Positions 1-6,616 are shown, counted from the stretch's first letter. The stretch: 7,456 nucleotides of DNA from an uncultured Micrococcales bacterium (GCA_903853515.1 CAINTU010000007.1:1-7456), one strand, 5' to 3'. Made by a program: numbers and translations. Notes: a model not told the origin generated them from the sequence alone.

Positions 1-475
1 TCAACGCTTCAACCTATTTGGGCACCTAACCGCACTGCAAAACGTAATCGAAGCGCCGGTCGGTGTTGCCGGTGTGCCAAAGGCCGAAGCGATCAAACTA
101 GCCACCGAGCTTTTAAACCAGGTCGGTCTCGGCGACAAGCTTGAGCACTACCCATCCCAGTTATCTGGTGGCCAGCAACAACGTGTGGCAATCGCCAGAG
201 CATTAGCGATGAAGCCAAAACTGATGCTTTTTGATGAGCCAACCTCAGCTTTAGACCCTGAATTGGTCGGTGATGTGCTCGAGGTCATGAAGGGGCTTGC
301 CAAATCGGGCATGACCATGATTGTCGTAACACACGAAATGGGCTTTGCCCGCGAGGTCGCCGACAAAGTAGTCTTTATAGATAACGGTCAAATAATCGAA
401 CAGGGTAGCCCTAAAGACGTAATTGATCGCCCACAGCAAGAGCGCACCAAGGCATTCATCAACCGAGTGCTCTAG
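1..475 (+). CDS. Polar amino acid ABC transporter, ATP-binding subunit (5' truncated by window edge)
   Basis: This is the cytoplasmic ATPase that powers import of a polar amino acid, in the GlnQ/HisP class. The reading frame is open from base 2 and leaves 157 residues to the TAG stop, against about 240-255 for the family, so Walker A lies outside the window. The first visible residue is the Q-loop glutamine (QRFNLFGHLT). Next come the ABC signature LSGGQQQR at visible residues 54-61, Walker B plus D-loop (LMLFDEPTSALD, 74-85), and the H-loop histidine in VVTHEMGFA (108-116). The tail ending IEQGSPKDV is typical of the family. The internal GTG at 74 is not a start, because the conserved Q-loop lies upstream of it. 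The matching solute-binding gene follows 82 nt later, so the two are probably one operon with a permease further upstream. The family is certain; the substrate cannot be read from the ATPase. Confidence 0.96.
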   Translation, partial: QRFNLFGHLTALQNVIEAPVGVAGVPKAEAIKLATELLNQVGLGDKLEHYPSQLSGGQQQRVAIARALAMKPKLMLFDEPTSALDPELVGDVLEVMKGLAKSGMTMIVVTHEMGFAREVADKVVFIDNGQIIEQGSPKDVIDRPQQERTKAFINRVL

Positions 476-557
476 CTGTTTTTCTAAATTGCAATGACGC
501 AAGCCCACATTGCCAATGCCGTCGCCACTGCGCGGCTAACCAGAAAGAGAAAAATAA

Positions 558-1442
558 ATGGCTAACAAAAAATTAGGTGTAGTCGCTATTGCTGCTGCCA
601 CCGTTTTGCTTTTTGCCGGTTGTTCATCGTCAAACACTTCGAGCGACCCAGTTTCGGGCGTCAAGGCTGACCCGGCAGCAGCCGCACTTTTGCCAGCTGC
701 CTACCAGGATGCTGGCATCGAGTTTGCCAGCGATATTCCTTGGCAGCCATTCGAATATGTTGAGAACGGCAAGACCACCGGTCTCGACTATGACATCGCT
801 CAGTTGATAGCAGCCAAACTCGGCACCACAGCTAGCTTCAAGAAGCAGTCATTCGACACCATCATCGCTTCGCTGCAGGCTGGCAAGCACGATGCAATTG
901 CCTCAGACCTGAACGACACCAAAGAGCGTCAGGCAAGCCTCGATTTCATCGACTATTACAAGAGCGGTTCGTCGCTGATCGTTCTAGCTGGTAACCCAGA
1001 CAAGATCACCGACCTTAACAGCCTCTGTGGCAAGACTGTGATTGCCGAAAAGGCAACTTCTCAGGTCGGTTACCTTCAGACTCTTTCGAAGACATGCAGC
1101 CTCACTGTGCTTGAACTGCCTGACGCACCTAGCGCAGAAAACGCCTTGCGCGCAGGCAAAGGTGTCGCGTTCATGGTTGACTCGCCGGTTGCCGGTTACA
1201 CCGCAAAGACCGCTGGCGCAGGCAAGTACTTCGAAGTCGCCGTCGACCCTGCCAACCCTGCCGGCTATGAGCCAGCACTGGTCGGTATCGGTGTTCTAAA
1301 AGAGCAGTTCCCTGAATTGCGCGATGCAATTCAGGCTGCCCTTGCCTCAGCATTGAAAGACGGTTCGTATAAGGCCGTTCTAGACAAGTACGGTCTAGGC
1401 GCAGGCGCTCTAACCAAAATCACCATCAACGGTGGCAACTAG
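558..1442 (+). CDS. Polar amino acid ABC transporter, solute-binding lipoprotein (SBP_bac_3 family)
   Basis: This extracytoplasmic receptor would capture an amino acid and hand it to the membrane permease. The 294-residue product begins with a lipoprotein signal: positive MANKK, a hydrophobic core, and lipobox LFAGC with Cys22 as the expected lipidated residue, followed by a Ser/Thr-rich tether. The mature part follows the bilobal type II binding fold: WQPFEYVENGKTTGLDYDI near residues 62-80, SLQAGKHDAIASDL near 105-118, then TKER. In this family the Arg there (Arg124) usually grips the ligand alpha-carboxylate. VAFMVDSPVAGY (203-214) carries Asp208, likely the amino-group contact by analogy with HisJ. 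A purine-rich ribosome site, AGAAAGAG at 542-549, sits 8 nt before the ATG, supporting this start. The gene follows the ATPase gene and ends just before a strong terminator. The exact ligand is unknown. Confidence 0.95.
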   Translation: MANKKLGVVAIAAATVLLFAGCSSSNTSSDPVSGVKADPAAAALLPAAYQDAGIEFASDIPWQPFEYVENGKTTGLDYDIAQLIAAKLGTTASFKKQSFDTIIASLQAGKHDAIASDLNDTKERQASLDFIDYYKSGSSLIVLAGNPDKITDLNSLCGKTVIAEKATSQVGYLQTLSKTCSLTVLELPDAPSAENALRAGKGVAFMVDSPVAGYTAKTAGAGKYFEVAVDPANPAGYEPALVGIGVLKEQFPELRDAIQAALASALKDGSYKAVLDKYGLGAGALTKITINGGN

Positions 1443-1479
1443 GTTTAGGCTCTAAAACTAAAAAATTCATAACTTCAAA

Positions 1480-1519
1480 ATAAGTGGGTCGGCCGACAGG
1501 TCGGCCCACTTATCTTTTT
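1480..1519 (+). terminator. Rho-independent terminator closing the amino acid ABC operon
   Basis: Bases 1480-1494 pair with 1499-1513 as a continuous 15-bp stem, with two G-U pairs (1489/1504 and 1492/1501) and a 4-nt GACA loop. The RNA hairpin is followed at once by CTTTTTC, with the T run at 1515-1519. It lies 37 nt past the binding-protein stop codon. An A-run at 1477-1480 abuts the left arm, so the element could also work on the opposite strand, although no minus-strand gene is seen to need it. It separates the transporter operon from the downstream string. Confidence 0.93.
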
Positions 1520-1568
1520 CTGTGCATAACTAAACCCTTAGATTTCTTAGCCGACGCAAACTTAGGCA

Positions 1569-2816
1569 ATGCAAAAAAAGTCGCTAGCCTTTGGTCTTTC
1601 ATTCTTGGTTTCGCTCTGTGCGGTTTGGTCAATCGGCAGTCTGTTTATCGAAAGCGCTGGTTCATCAGCCGGGGTCTTGGCGGCCGCTCGAGAAGCGCCG
1701 GCCAAACTAACTCGCGTCGGCGTGCTATTGCCACAGGGGTCACTTAGCTTTGCTGCCGACTATGTTCGCGCCGGAGCAGAGCTGGCACTTCGCGATCTAA
1801 CTGCAGGCACAAAAATTGAACTCGCTTTCGACGGTTACGGCGAGCGGGCGAGCAAGGCGCAAATCGCTGCGGCAATCGACCGTCTGGCGGCACAAAAAGT
1901 CAGCGCGATAGTAGGGCTCGCGAATTCGCTCGGCGCGCAAGAGTTGCTAGAGAACGCGGCAGCCAAATACCTGCCGGTGATCGCACTCGGCGCGGCCGAA
2001 GACCGACTGAGCATCGCGCCAAGCAGCAAATGGCTATTCAGACTCAGCTCAAGCGTTGATCAAGACATTTCTGCTCTGGCATACGATGCATTAGCCCAAC
2101 TGCCAGACGAACGGGGCAAAAACTTGGCAGTGCTCGCAAGTGCCGACGCCGAATCAACCCGAGCAGCAGCGTTTCTCAAAATGCAGTTAGGCGCAAACTC
2201 AGGCGCCGTGGTTGGGCTATTTGGCCCCAACCAGATCGCGCAGCTTGCAAAAACTCGACCAGACAAAGTCTTTGTGGTGAGCCTAGAAACTTCGCTGGTC
2301 ATGTTGCCAAAACTTTTTGCCGCCGGGCTCAACGGCAGGCAAATTGAACTCGTGCCAAGCAATCTGGCCGACTACTCATCTCAGCCCTGGGCAGGGGCCA
2401 TGGCTTTCGCATGCGGGCTTCTGCCAGACCAAAGTGTGTCGCCAGACCTGGCCGACCGGCTCGCCAAGCGCATCGGTTTGCCATCGAGTGGCGCCGCTTT
2501 ACAAAGTGCGGCACTGGCGCTCGCAGCCAAAGCCTATGACGCGGTCAAACTCGCCGCCACCAGCACGCAGCAAACTAACTGGCAAGCAGGCCAACCACAG
2601 GCAGGCCAACCACAGGCTGGTCAACCACAGGCTGGTCAAGCGCTAAGGCTTGCGCTGCTTAGAGCCTCAATGGCCGCATCTGTCGGCCCGAAAGGCAATC
2701 AAATCAGCTTCGATGCCAACGGATTTCTCGCCAGCCCTGATTATCAACGGGTCTGCTATGACGGCCAAGGGCGCTACCAAAACGCGGGCAGATACAGCTT
2801 GGCCGCAAGCGGGTAG
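1569..2816 (+). CDS. Orphan type I periplasmic-binding-fold protein (LivK/Peripla_BP_6-like), exported or membrane-anchored
   Basis: The 415-residue product looks like a branched-chain amino acid/amide-type substrate-binding protein. Family-like segments are RVGVLLPQGSLSFAADYVRAG (near 49-69), VSAIVGLANSLGAQELLENA (111-130) with LPVIALGA after it, FRLSSSVDQD (157-166), AAKAYDAVKLAA (319-330) and the C-terminal GNQISFDANGF (376-386). The N-terminus is MQKK plus a hydrophobic stretch (about 6-27), then small residues (VLAAA). This could be a cleavable signal or an anchor. Cys17 lies in SLC, a poor lipobox. Residues 340-357 are AGQPQ repeats. The ATG is the first possible start, because an in-frame TAG lies at 1563-1565; its ribosome site is weak (AGG at 1564-1566, only 2 nt away). 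No permease or ATPase of the Liv type is nearby, the upstream operon is terminated, and guaB follows after 32 nt. Fold assignment is good; ligand and role are unknown. Confidence 0.8.
   Translation: MQKKSLAFGLSFLVSLCAVWSIGSLFIESAGSSAGVLAAAREAPAKLTRVGVLLPQGSLSFAADYVRAGAELALRDLTAGTKIELAFDGYGERASKAQIAAAIDRLAAQKVSAIVGLANSLGAQELLENAAAKYLPVIALGAAEDRLSIAPSSKWLFRLSSSVDQDISALAYDALAQLPDERGKNLAVLASADAESTRAAAFLKMQLGANSGAVVGLFGPNQIAQLAKTRPDKVFVVSLETSLVMLPKLFAAGLNGRQIELVPSNLADYSSQPWAGAMAFACGLLPDQSVSPDLADRLAKRIGLPSSGAALQSAALALAAKAYDAVKLAATSTQQTNWQAGQPQAGQPQAGQPQAGQALRLALLRASMAASVGPKGNQISFDANGFLASPDYQRVCYDGQGRYQNAGRYSLAASG
2586..2639 (+). repeat. 15-bp in-frame tandem repeat encoding AGQPQ
   Basis: Three full 15-bp units (2586-2600, 2601-2615, 2616-2630) and a partial fourth (2631-2639) lie head to tail inside the binding-fold gene. 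The first two units are identical and the third differs by two silent changes (GCA to GCT, GGC to GGT). They encode AGQPQ three times and then AGQ, residues 340-357. The unit length is a multiple of three, so copy-number change by slippage keeps the frame. The tract sits between the AYDAV helix and the C-terminal FDANG segment, probably as a flexible surface insertion. Confidence 0.95.
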
Positions 2817-2819
2817 AAT
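2791..2819 (+). promoter_or_regulatory. Candidate guaB promoter overlapping the upstream stop codon
   Basis: TAGAAT at 2814-2819 matches a -10 hexamer at five of six positions and fits the TANNNT pattern common in actinobacteria. Its first three bases are the TAG stop of the upstream gene. Seventeen bases upstream is GATACA (2791-2796), which matches only the ACA half of a -35 box. Transcription would start near 2826 and leave a leader of about 23 nt before the guaB ATG. The evidence is one good hexamer in the right place; guaB could equally be read from upstream. Confidence 0.33.
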
Positions 2820-2822
2820 TAC

Positions 2823-2839
2823 GCTATCGCGCAGATAGC
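2823..2839 (+). promoter_or_regulatory. Short perfect inverted repeat just before the guaB ribosome site
   Basis: GCTATC (2823-2828) and GATAGC (2834-2839) are perfect reverse complements separated by GCGCA. The repeat ends one base before the guaB Shine-Dalgarno-like AGGG at 2841-2844. It could be a small leader hairpin affecting translation, or an operator half-site pair. It has no T-tract, so it is not a terminator. Six base pairs can arise by chance, so function is speculative. Confidence 0.25.
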
Positions 2840-2848
2840 TAGGGCAAA

Positions 2849-4354
2849 ATGACTGAAAACAACCCATTTGGTTTCGTTGGACTCACTTATGACGACGTGC
2901 TGCTTTTGCCTGGCGAATCAGACGTCGTGCCATCGCAGGTCAACACCAAAACCCGCCTGACTCGCAACATAGAGATCAACATTCCGCTGCTGTCATCAGC
3001 CATGGATACCGTGACCGAGGCCCGCATGGCAATCGCCATGGCTCGCCAAGGCGGCATTGGCGTTTTGCACCGCAACCTAAGCATCGACAATCAAGCCAGC
3101 CAGGTCGATTTGGTGAAGCGCTCAGAAGCCGGAATGATCACCCACCCTGTGACTACGACCCCGCTTACGACACTGCAAGAGGTTGACGAGATTTGTGGTC
3201 GTTACCGTGTCAGTGGTTTGCCTGTGATTGACGAAGACGGCCGACTGCTCGGCATCGTCACGAACCGAGACATGCGTTTTGTTAACGAACTTCAGCGACC
3301 AACCACTTTGGTGAAAGACGTCATGACGCCGATGCCATTGGTCACTGCACCGGTAGGCGTTAGCGCCGAGGTTGCAATTTCGATTTTTGCCCAACACCGC
3401 ATCGAGAAGCTGCCGCTGATTGATGCCAACGACAAACTCCGCGGACTCATCACAATCAAAGATTTCGATAAGTCAGAAAAGTATCCGCTAGCCAGCAAAG
3501 ACAAGGCTGGCCGCCTGCTTGTAGCTGCAGCCGTTGGCGTTGGCCAAGACGCCTGGGAACGCTCAATGGCTCTGGTCGAAGCAGGTGTCGACGTGTTGAT
3601 TGTTGACACCGCTCACGGCCACAACCGTGCGGTGCTTGACATGATCGCAAAACTTAAATCTGAACCGGTTGCCAAGCACGTCGACATTATTGGCGGCAAC
3701 GTGGCAACTCGAGAAGGCGCAGCAGCCTTGGTCGCTGCCGGTGCCGACGCGGTCAAGGTGGGTGTTGGCCCAGGTTCGATTTGCACCACTCGAGTTGTCG
3801 CCGGTGTTGGTGTGCCTCAGGTCACTGCCGTTTATGAGGCGTCGCTTGCCTGCAAGAGCGCCGGCGTGCCGGTAATTGCCGATGGTGGTTTGCAATATTC
3901 CGGCGACATTGGCAAGGCTCTTGTTGCCGGCGCAAACGCCGTGATGCTCGGATCGCTTTTGGCTGGCACCGACGAAGCCCCGGGCGACATTACTTTTGTG
4001 AACGGCAAGCAGTTCAAGACCTATCGCGGCATGGGTTCGCTTGGCGCAATGCAGTCTCGCGGTCAAGCAAAGTCATACAGCAAAGACCGCTATTTTCAAG
4101 ACGATGTTTTGCGCGAAGATAAGTTGGTGCCAGAGGGCATCGAAGGCCGTGTGCCTTACCGTGGTTCTGTCGCTAGCGTCACGCACCAACTGATCGGTGG
4201 ACTTCGTGCTGCCATGGGCTATGTGGGCGCAGAGACAATCAGCGACCTGCAGGCCAAGGGCAAATTCGTGCGCATCACTGCCGCGGGATTGCGCGAGAGC
4301 CACCCGCACGATATTCAGATCACCACCGAAGCCCCGAACTACAACAACCGTTAA
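2849..4354 (+). CDS. guaB: Inosine-5'-monophosphate dehydrogenase
   Basis: This cytoplasmic enzyme oxidises IMP to XMP with NAD+, the committed step of guanine nucleotide synthesis. The 501-residue length is normal for bacterial IMPDH. The barrel opens with GLTYDDVLLLPGESDV (11-26) and LLSSAMDTVTE (47-57). It is interrupted by two CBS domains (about 95-150 and 155-210) that in this family bind adenine/guanine nucleotides and tune activity. The catalytic loop is GVGPGSICTTR with Cys312. The phosphate/ribose site is IADGGLQYSGDIGKA (343-357). YRGMGSLGAM (392-401) and EGRVPYRG (432-439) supply the flap, including Arg434, the expected base by analogy with the E. coli enzyme. All key residues are present. 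AGGG at 2841-2844 lies 4 nt from the ATG. guaB3 follows after 8 nt, so the two are very likely cotranscribed. Confidence 0.98.
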   Translation: MTENNPFGFVGLTYDDVLLLPGESDVVPSQVNTKTRLTRNIEINIPLLSSAMDTVTEARMAIAMARQGGIGVLHRNLSIDNQASQVDLVKRSEAGMITHPVTTTPLTTLQEVDEICGRYRVSGLPVIDEDGRLLGIVTNRDMRFVNELQRPTTLVKDVMTPMPLVTAPVGVSAEVAISIFAQHRIEKLPLIDANDKLRGLITIKDFDKSEKYPLASKDKAGRLLVAAAVGVGQDAWERSMALVEAGVDVLIVDTAHGHNRAVLDMIAKLKSEPVAKHVDIIGGNVATREGAAALVAAGADAVKVGVGPGSICTTRVVAGVGVPQVTAVYEASLACKSAGVPVIADGGLQYSGDIGKALVAGANAVMLGSLLAGTDEAPGDITFVNGKQFKTYRGMGSLGAMQSRGQAKSYSKDRYFQDDVLREDKLVPEGIEGRVPYRGSVASVTHQLIGGLRAAMGYVGAETISDLQAKGKFVRITAAGLRESHPHDIQITTEAPNYNNR

Positions 4355-4362
4355 GAAAGACC

Positions 4363-5481
4363 ATGAGCGAAATCGAGATCGGTCGCGGCAAACGCGGCAA
4401 CCGCAGCTGGGCATTTGACGACATTGCGATTGTGCCATCGCGCCGCACGCGCGATCCGCGCGATGTGTCGACCAAATGGTCGATTGATGCATACAACTTT
4501 GAGTTACCAGTGTTGGCTGCCCCCATGGATTCTGTGGTTTCACCACAGACCGCAATCGCCATCGGCAAGCTTGGCGGCCTTGGTGTGCTCGATCTTGAAG
4601 GCCTATGGACTCGCTATGAAGACCCAACCGCGGCTCTCGACGAAATCGCCAAGTTGCCTGCAGATCAGGCTACGGCTCGCATGCAACAGCTCTATGCAGC
4701 GCCGATTCAGCCAGAACTAATCAAGGCCCGCATCAAGCAGATTCGTGCGGCCGGCGTCACAGTTGGCGCAGCGCTTTCACCTCAGCGCACCGCAGAATTC
4801 GCCAAGACCGTGATTGCAGCCGGCGTCGACATTTTTGTTATTCGTGGCACAACCGTTTCGGCAGAGCATGTCTCGAAAACCCAAGAGGCCCTGAACCTCA
4901 AGCAGTTCATCTATGAACTTGACGTGCCAGTTATCGTTGGTGGCGCAGCAACCTATACCGCGGCCTTGCACCTAATGCGCACAGGAGCAGCCGGCGTGCT
5001 GGTTGGCTTCGGCGGCGGCGCGGCATCGACCACGCGCAAGGTGCTCGGCATCCATGCGCCAATGGCCACCGCTGTTGCCGACGTTGCTGGTGCTCGTCGA
5101 GATTACATGGATGAGTCTGGCGGCCGCTATGTTCACGTGATAGCCGACGGTGGCCTCGGCACATCGGGCGATATCGTCAAGGCAATTTCTTGTGGCGCAG
5201 ATGCCGTGATGCTTGGTTCTGTTTTGGCGCGAGCCACAGAAGCACCTGGCCAGGGTTGGCACTGGGGTGCAGAGGCCTATAACCCAGAGTTGCCTCGCGG
5301 TGAGCGTGTGCAGGTGGGCACAGTTGGTTCGCTCGAGCAAATTTTGCATGGCCCATCGACTTCGGCTGACGGTCGAAGCAACCTTATTGGCGCACTGCGT
5401 CGATCGATGGCGACAACTGGTTATAGCGATCTAAAAGAGTTTCAACGCGTCGATGTCGTCGTCGCACCATATGACGCTTAA
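4363..5481 (+). CDS. guaB3: GuaB3-family IMP dehydrogenase-related protein
   Basis: This is a CBS-less IMPDH/GMP-reductase barrel protein of 372 residues, normal for GuaB3. The N-terminus carries EIGRGKRGNRSWAFDDIAIV and PSRRTRDP; LPVLAAPMDSVVSPQTAIA follows at 48-66. The phosphate-binding strand VIADGGLGTSGDIVKAISCG (259-278) is intact. The C-terminal GALRRSMATTGYSDLKEFQRV (343-363) is diagnostic of the family. Aligned to guaB, the catalytic loop reads GFGGGAASTTR, so Ser222 stands where IMPDH has Cys, and the GMGS flap is absent. Classical IMPDH chemistry through a Cys thioimidate is therefore not expected. Actinobacterial GuaB3 has no firmly assigned reaction as far as I know, while cyanobacterial members have been reported active. 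GAAAGA (4354 region) precedes the ATG, 8 nt after the guaB stop, suggesting coupling. Family is sure; function is not. Confidence 0.95.
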   Translation: MSEIEIGRGKRGNRSWAFDDIAIVPSRRTRDPRDVSTKWSIDAYNFELPVLAAPMDSVVSPQTAIAIGKLGGLGVLDLEGLWTRYEDPTAALDEIAKLPADQATARMQQLYAAPIQPELIKARIKQIRAAGVTVGAALSPQRTAEFAKTVIAAGVDIFVIRGTTVSAEHVSKTQEALNLKQFIYELDVPVIVGGAATYTAALHLMRTGAAGVLVGFGGGAASTTRKVLGIHAPMATAVADVAGARRDYMDESGGRYVHVIADGGLGTSGDIVKAISCGADAVMLGSVLARATEAPGQGWHWGAEAYNPELPRGERVQVGTVGSLEQILHGPSTSADGRSNLIGALRRSMATTGYSDLKEFQRVDVVVAPYDA

Positions 5482-5495
5482 CTGAAAGCACATAA

Positions 5496-6338
5496 ATGCT
5501 GCGTTTAGCTTTAACCGCAAAGTGGATGTCTGGTTTGCTGTTAGCACTTTTGCTTGCAAGCGCATTTGCATTTTTGGGGCAGTGGCAACTTGGCCGCGCG
5601 GTTGGCACCGAAACTAAAAAAGTAACCGCAACTGATTTTGTTTCTCTTGAATCGATTGCTAAACCAAACCAGCCATTCGATTTTGCCGAAGTCAGCGAAG
5701 TGAGCAAAGTCAGCAAAGTTGGCGATGTCAACAAAAAGACTGTGATGCTTCATCGAGTTCGGGCAGATATCAATCTTTATGAAGCGAAACCCTTTGTTGT
5801 CGCCGATCGAATTCAGCTCGATGGGCGAGTTGGCTATTGGTTGGTTCAGCCGGCGCACGTCAAACTGGCTAACGGTTCGCTAGCCCAAATCTTTGTTGCC
5901 CGTGGTTGGGCGAAAGACCTGGCTTCAGCCCAGGCAGCTTCGGCCAAGATCGCATCCACGGGGTTCACCGATTGGTTTGGCAACTTTGTTGGCAGGTATC
6001 AGCCGGGCGAAGCGCCGATGAAGGCCAATGCCGATGGCACCTTCGCGTCGTTTTCGCCAGCCCAACTGATAAACCTGATTGGCGCCGATGAACCACTGCC
6101 AAGCTATTCAGGCTTCTTTGTAATCGATGAGGCCGACGGTTCTGGCGATGCTCAATTGGGCTTAGAAACCATCACGATGGGGGTGCCAGATCTAGGCAAT
6201 CCAATCAATTGGCTGAGCGCTTTTTATGCCATCGAGTGGACAGTATTCGCGGGCTTTGCTGTGTTCATGTGGTGGCGACTCTTGGCTGACGCTTTTGCAA
6301 TTTCTAAATCGGGCCTCGAGGCAGAGCACCAACAATGA
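5496..6338 (+). CDS. SURF1-family cytochrome c oxidase assembly protein
   Basis: SURF1 proteins assist maturation of heme-copper cytochrome oxidase, probably by handling heme a delivery to subunit I. The 280-residue product has the family layout: one N-terminal membrane segment (about 11-28) ending in FLGQWQLGR (26-34), a long extracytoplasmic domain, and a second membrane segment (about 241-263) in NWLSAFYAIEWTVFAGFAVF. Conserved-looking domain pieces are GYWLVQPA (113-120), FVARGWAK (133-140) and FVGRYQPGEAP (164-174). A degenerate VS-type repeat interrupts the domain at residues 65-79. The ATG is 14 nt after the guaB3 stop, with only a weak GAAAG ribosome site. The gene ends in an ATGA overlap with ptsH. 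Its place between purine and PTS genes does not follow its function and probably reflects compaction. Confidence 0.9.
   Translation: MLRLALTAKWMSGLLLALLLASAFAFLGQWQLGRAVGTETKKVTATDFVSLESIAKPNQPFDFAEVSEVSKVSKVGDVNKKTVMLHRVRADINLYEAKPFVVADRIQLDGRVGYWLVQPAHVKLANGSLAQIFVARGWAKDLASAQAASAKIASTGFTDWFGNFVGRYQPGEAPMKANADGTFASFSPAQLINLIGADEPLPSYSGFFVIDEADGSGDAQLGLETITMGVPDLGNPINWLSAFYAIEWTVFAGFAVFMWWRLLADAFAISKSGLEAEHQQ
5688..5732 (+). repeat. Degenerate 9-bp tandem repeat inside the SURF1 gene
   Basis: Five consecutive 9-bp units of the form RAAGTSAGC-like sequence encode EVS, EVS, KVS, KVG and DVN (residues 65-79). The first three units differ by one or two bases; the last two are more eroded. The unit is a multiple of three, so expansion or loss keeps the frame. 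The encoded stretch is charged and lies early in the extracytoplasmic domain, just after FDFA. It looks like a local slippage expansion in a tolerant loop. Confidence 0.8.
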
Positions 6339-6610
6339 TTACCAAATCAATTGAGGTCAGGGCAGAGGTAGGTCTGCACCTGCGACCTGCCGGTCGAGTG
6401 GCAGAGCTAGCAGCAAAATACGCCGCCGAGGCCATAAACATTTTGGTTGGCAAATCTGCTGAGGCGCTCGTGCCGGCCACTTCGGCCCTTCGCATGCTGA
6501 CACTAAAAATGCATTGTGGCGAAATGCTGGTCGTTCAGGTTGACACGGCAGATCAACACATAGCCGAGGCAATCTTTGCTGCCATCGATCAGGCAATCGC
6601 CGAGAACTAA
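6335..6610 (+). CDS. ptsH: Phosphocarrier protein HPr of the sugar phosphotransferase system
   Basis: HPr accepts a phosphoryl group from enzyme I and passes it to sugar-specific EIIA domains in the cytoplasm. The 91-residue product has normal length and the active-site motif GLHLRPAG, with His15 and Arg17 at the standard positions. The second half (SALRMLTLKMHCGEMLVV, 50-67) matches the helix and strand after the regulatory Ser region. Ser50 aligns with Ser46 of other HPr proteins, but four extra residues lie between GKSAEA (39-44) and Ser50, enlarging the loop. The start codon overlaps the SURF1 stop (ATGA at 6335-6338), implying translational coupling. No strong ribosome site is seen. ptsI starts 6 nt downstream, the usual PTS partner. 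Identity is secure from the His motif and this context. Confidence 0.95.
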   Translation: MITKSIEVRAEVGLHLRPAGRVAELAAKYAAEAINILVGKSAEALVPATSALRMLTLKMHCGEMLVVQVDTADQHIAEAIFAAIDQAIAEN

Positions 6611-6616
6611 TCTGCC

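Noticed and set aside
476..557. A T-run (478-484) and short repeats between the ATPase and solute-binding genes as a possible terminator or promoter
   Set aside because: No stable stem precedes the T-run and no convincing -35/-10 pair is seen. The 82-nt gap fits an intra-operon spacer.
1520..1568. Possible promoter for the binding-fold gene around TGTGCATAAC
   Set aside because: The -10 resemblance is loose and a -35 box would fall in the terminator stem with no TTGACA-like match. A promoter is expected here but cannot be pinned down.
1611..1625. Cys17 of the binding-fold protein as a lipobox cysteine
   Set aside because: The preceding residues are VSL, with Leu at -1 where Gly, Ala or Ser is expected. 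The Cys also sits inside the hydrophobic core rather than at its end.
1484..1747. An 87-codon + strand open frame beginning in the terminator stem
   Set aside because: It starts within the hairpin and overlaps the binding-fold gene in another frame, and its Arg-rich translation has no family character.
3563..4066. A 167-codon open frame on the minus strand opposite guaB
   Set aside because: It lies fully inside a confident guaB coding region, has no recognisable motif or ribosome site, and is explained by codon bias of the sense strand.
4073..4627. A 184-codon open frame on the minus strand spanning the guaB/guaB3 junction
   Set aside because: It overlaps two well-supported genes, its translation is low in family-like features, and it is Cys/Arg/His-rich as expected for a shadow frame.
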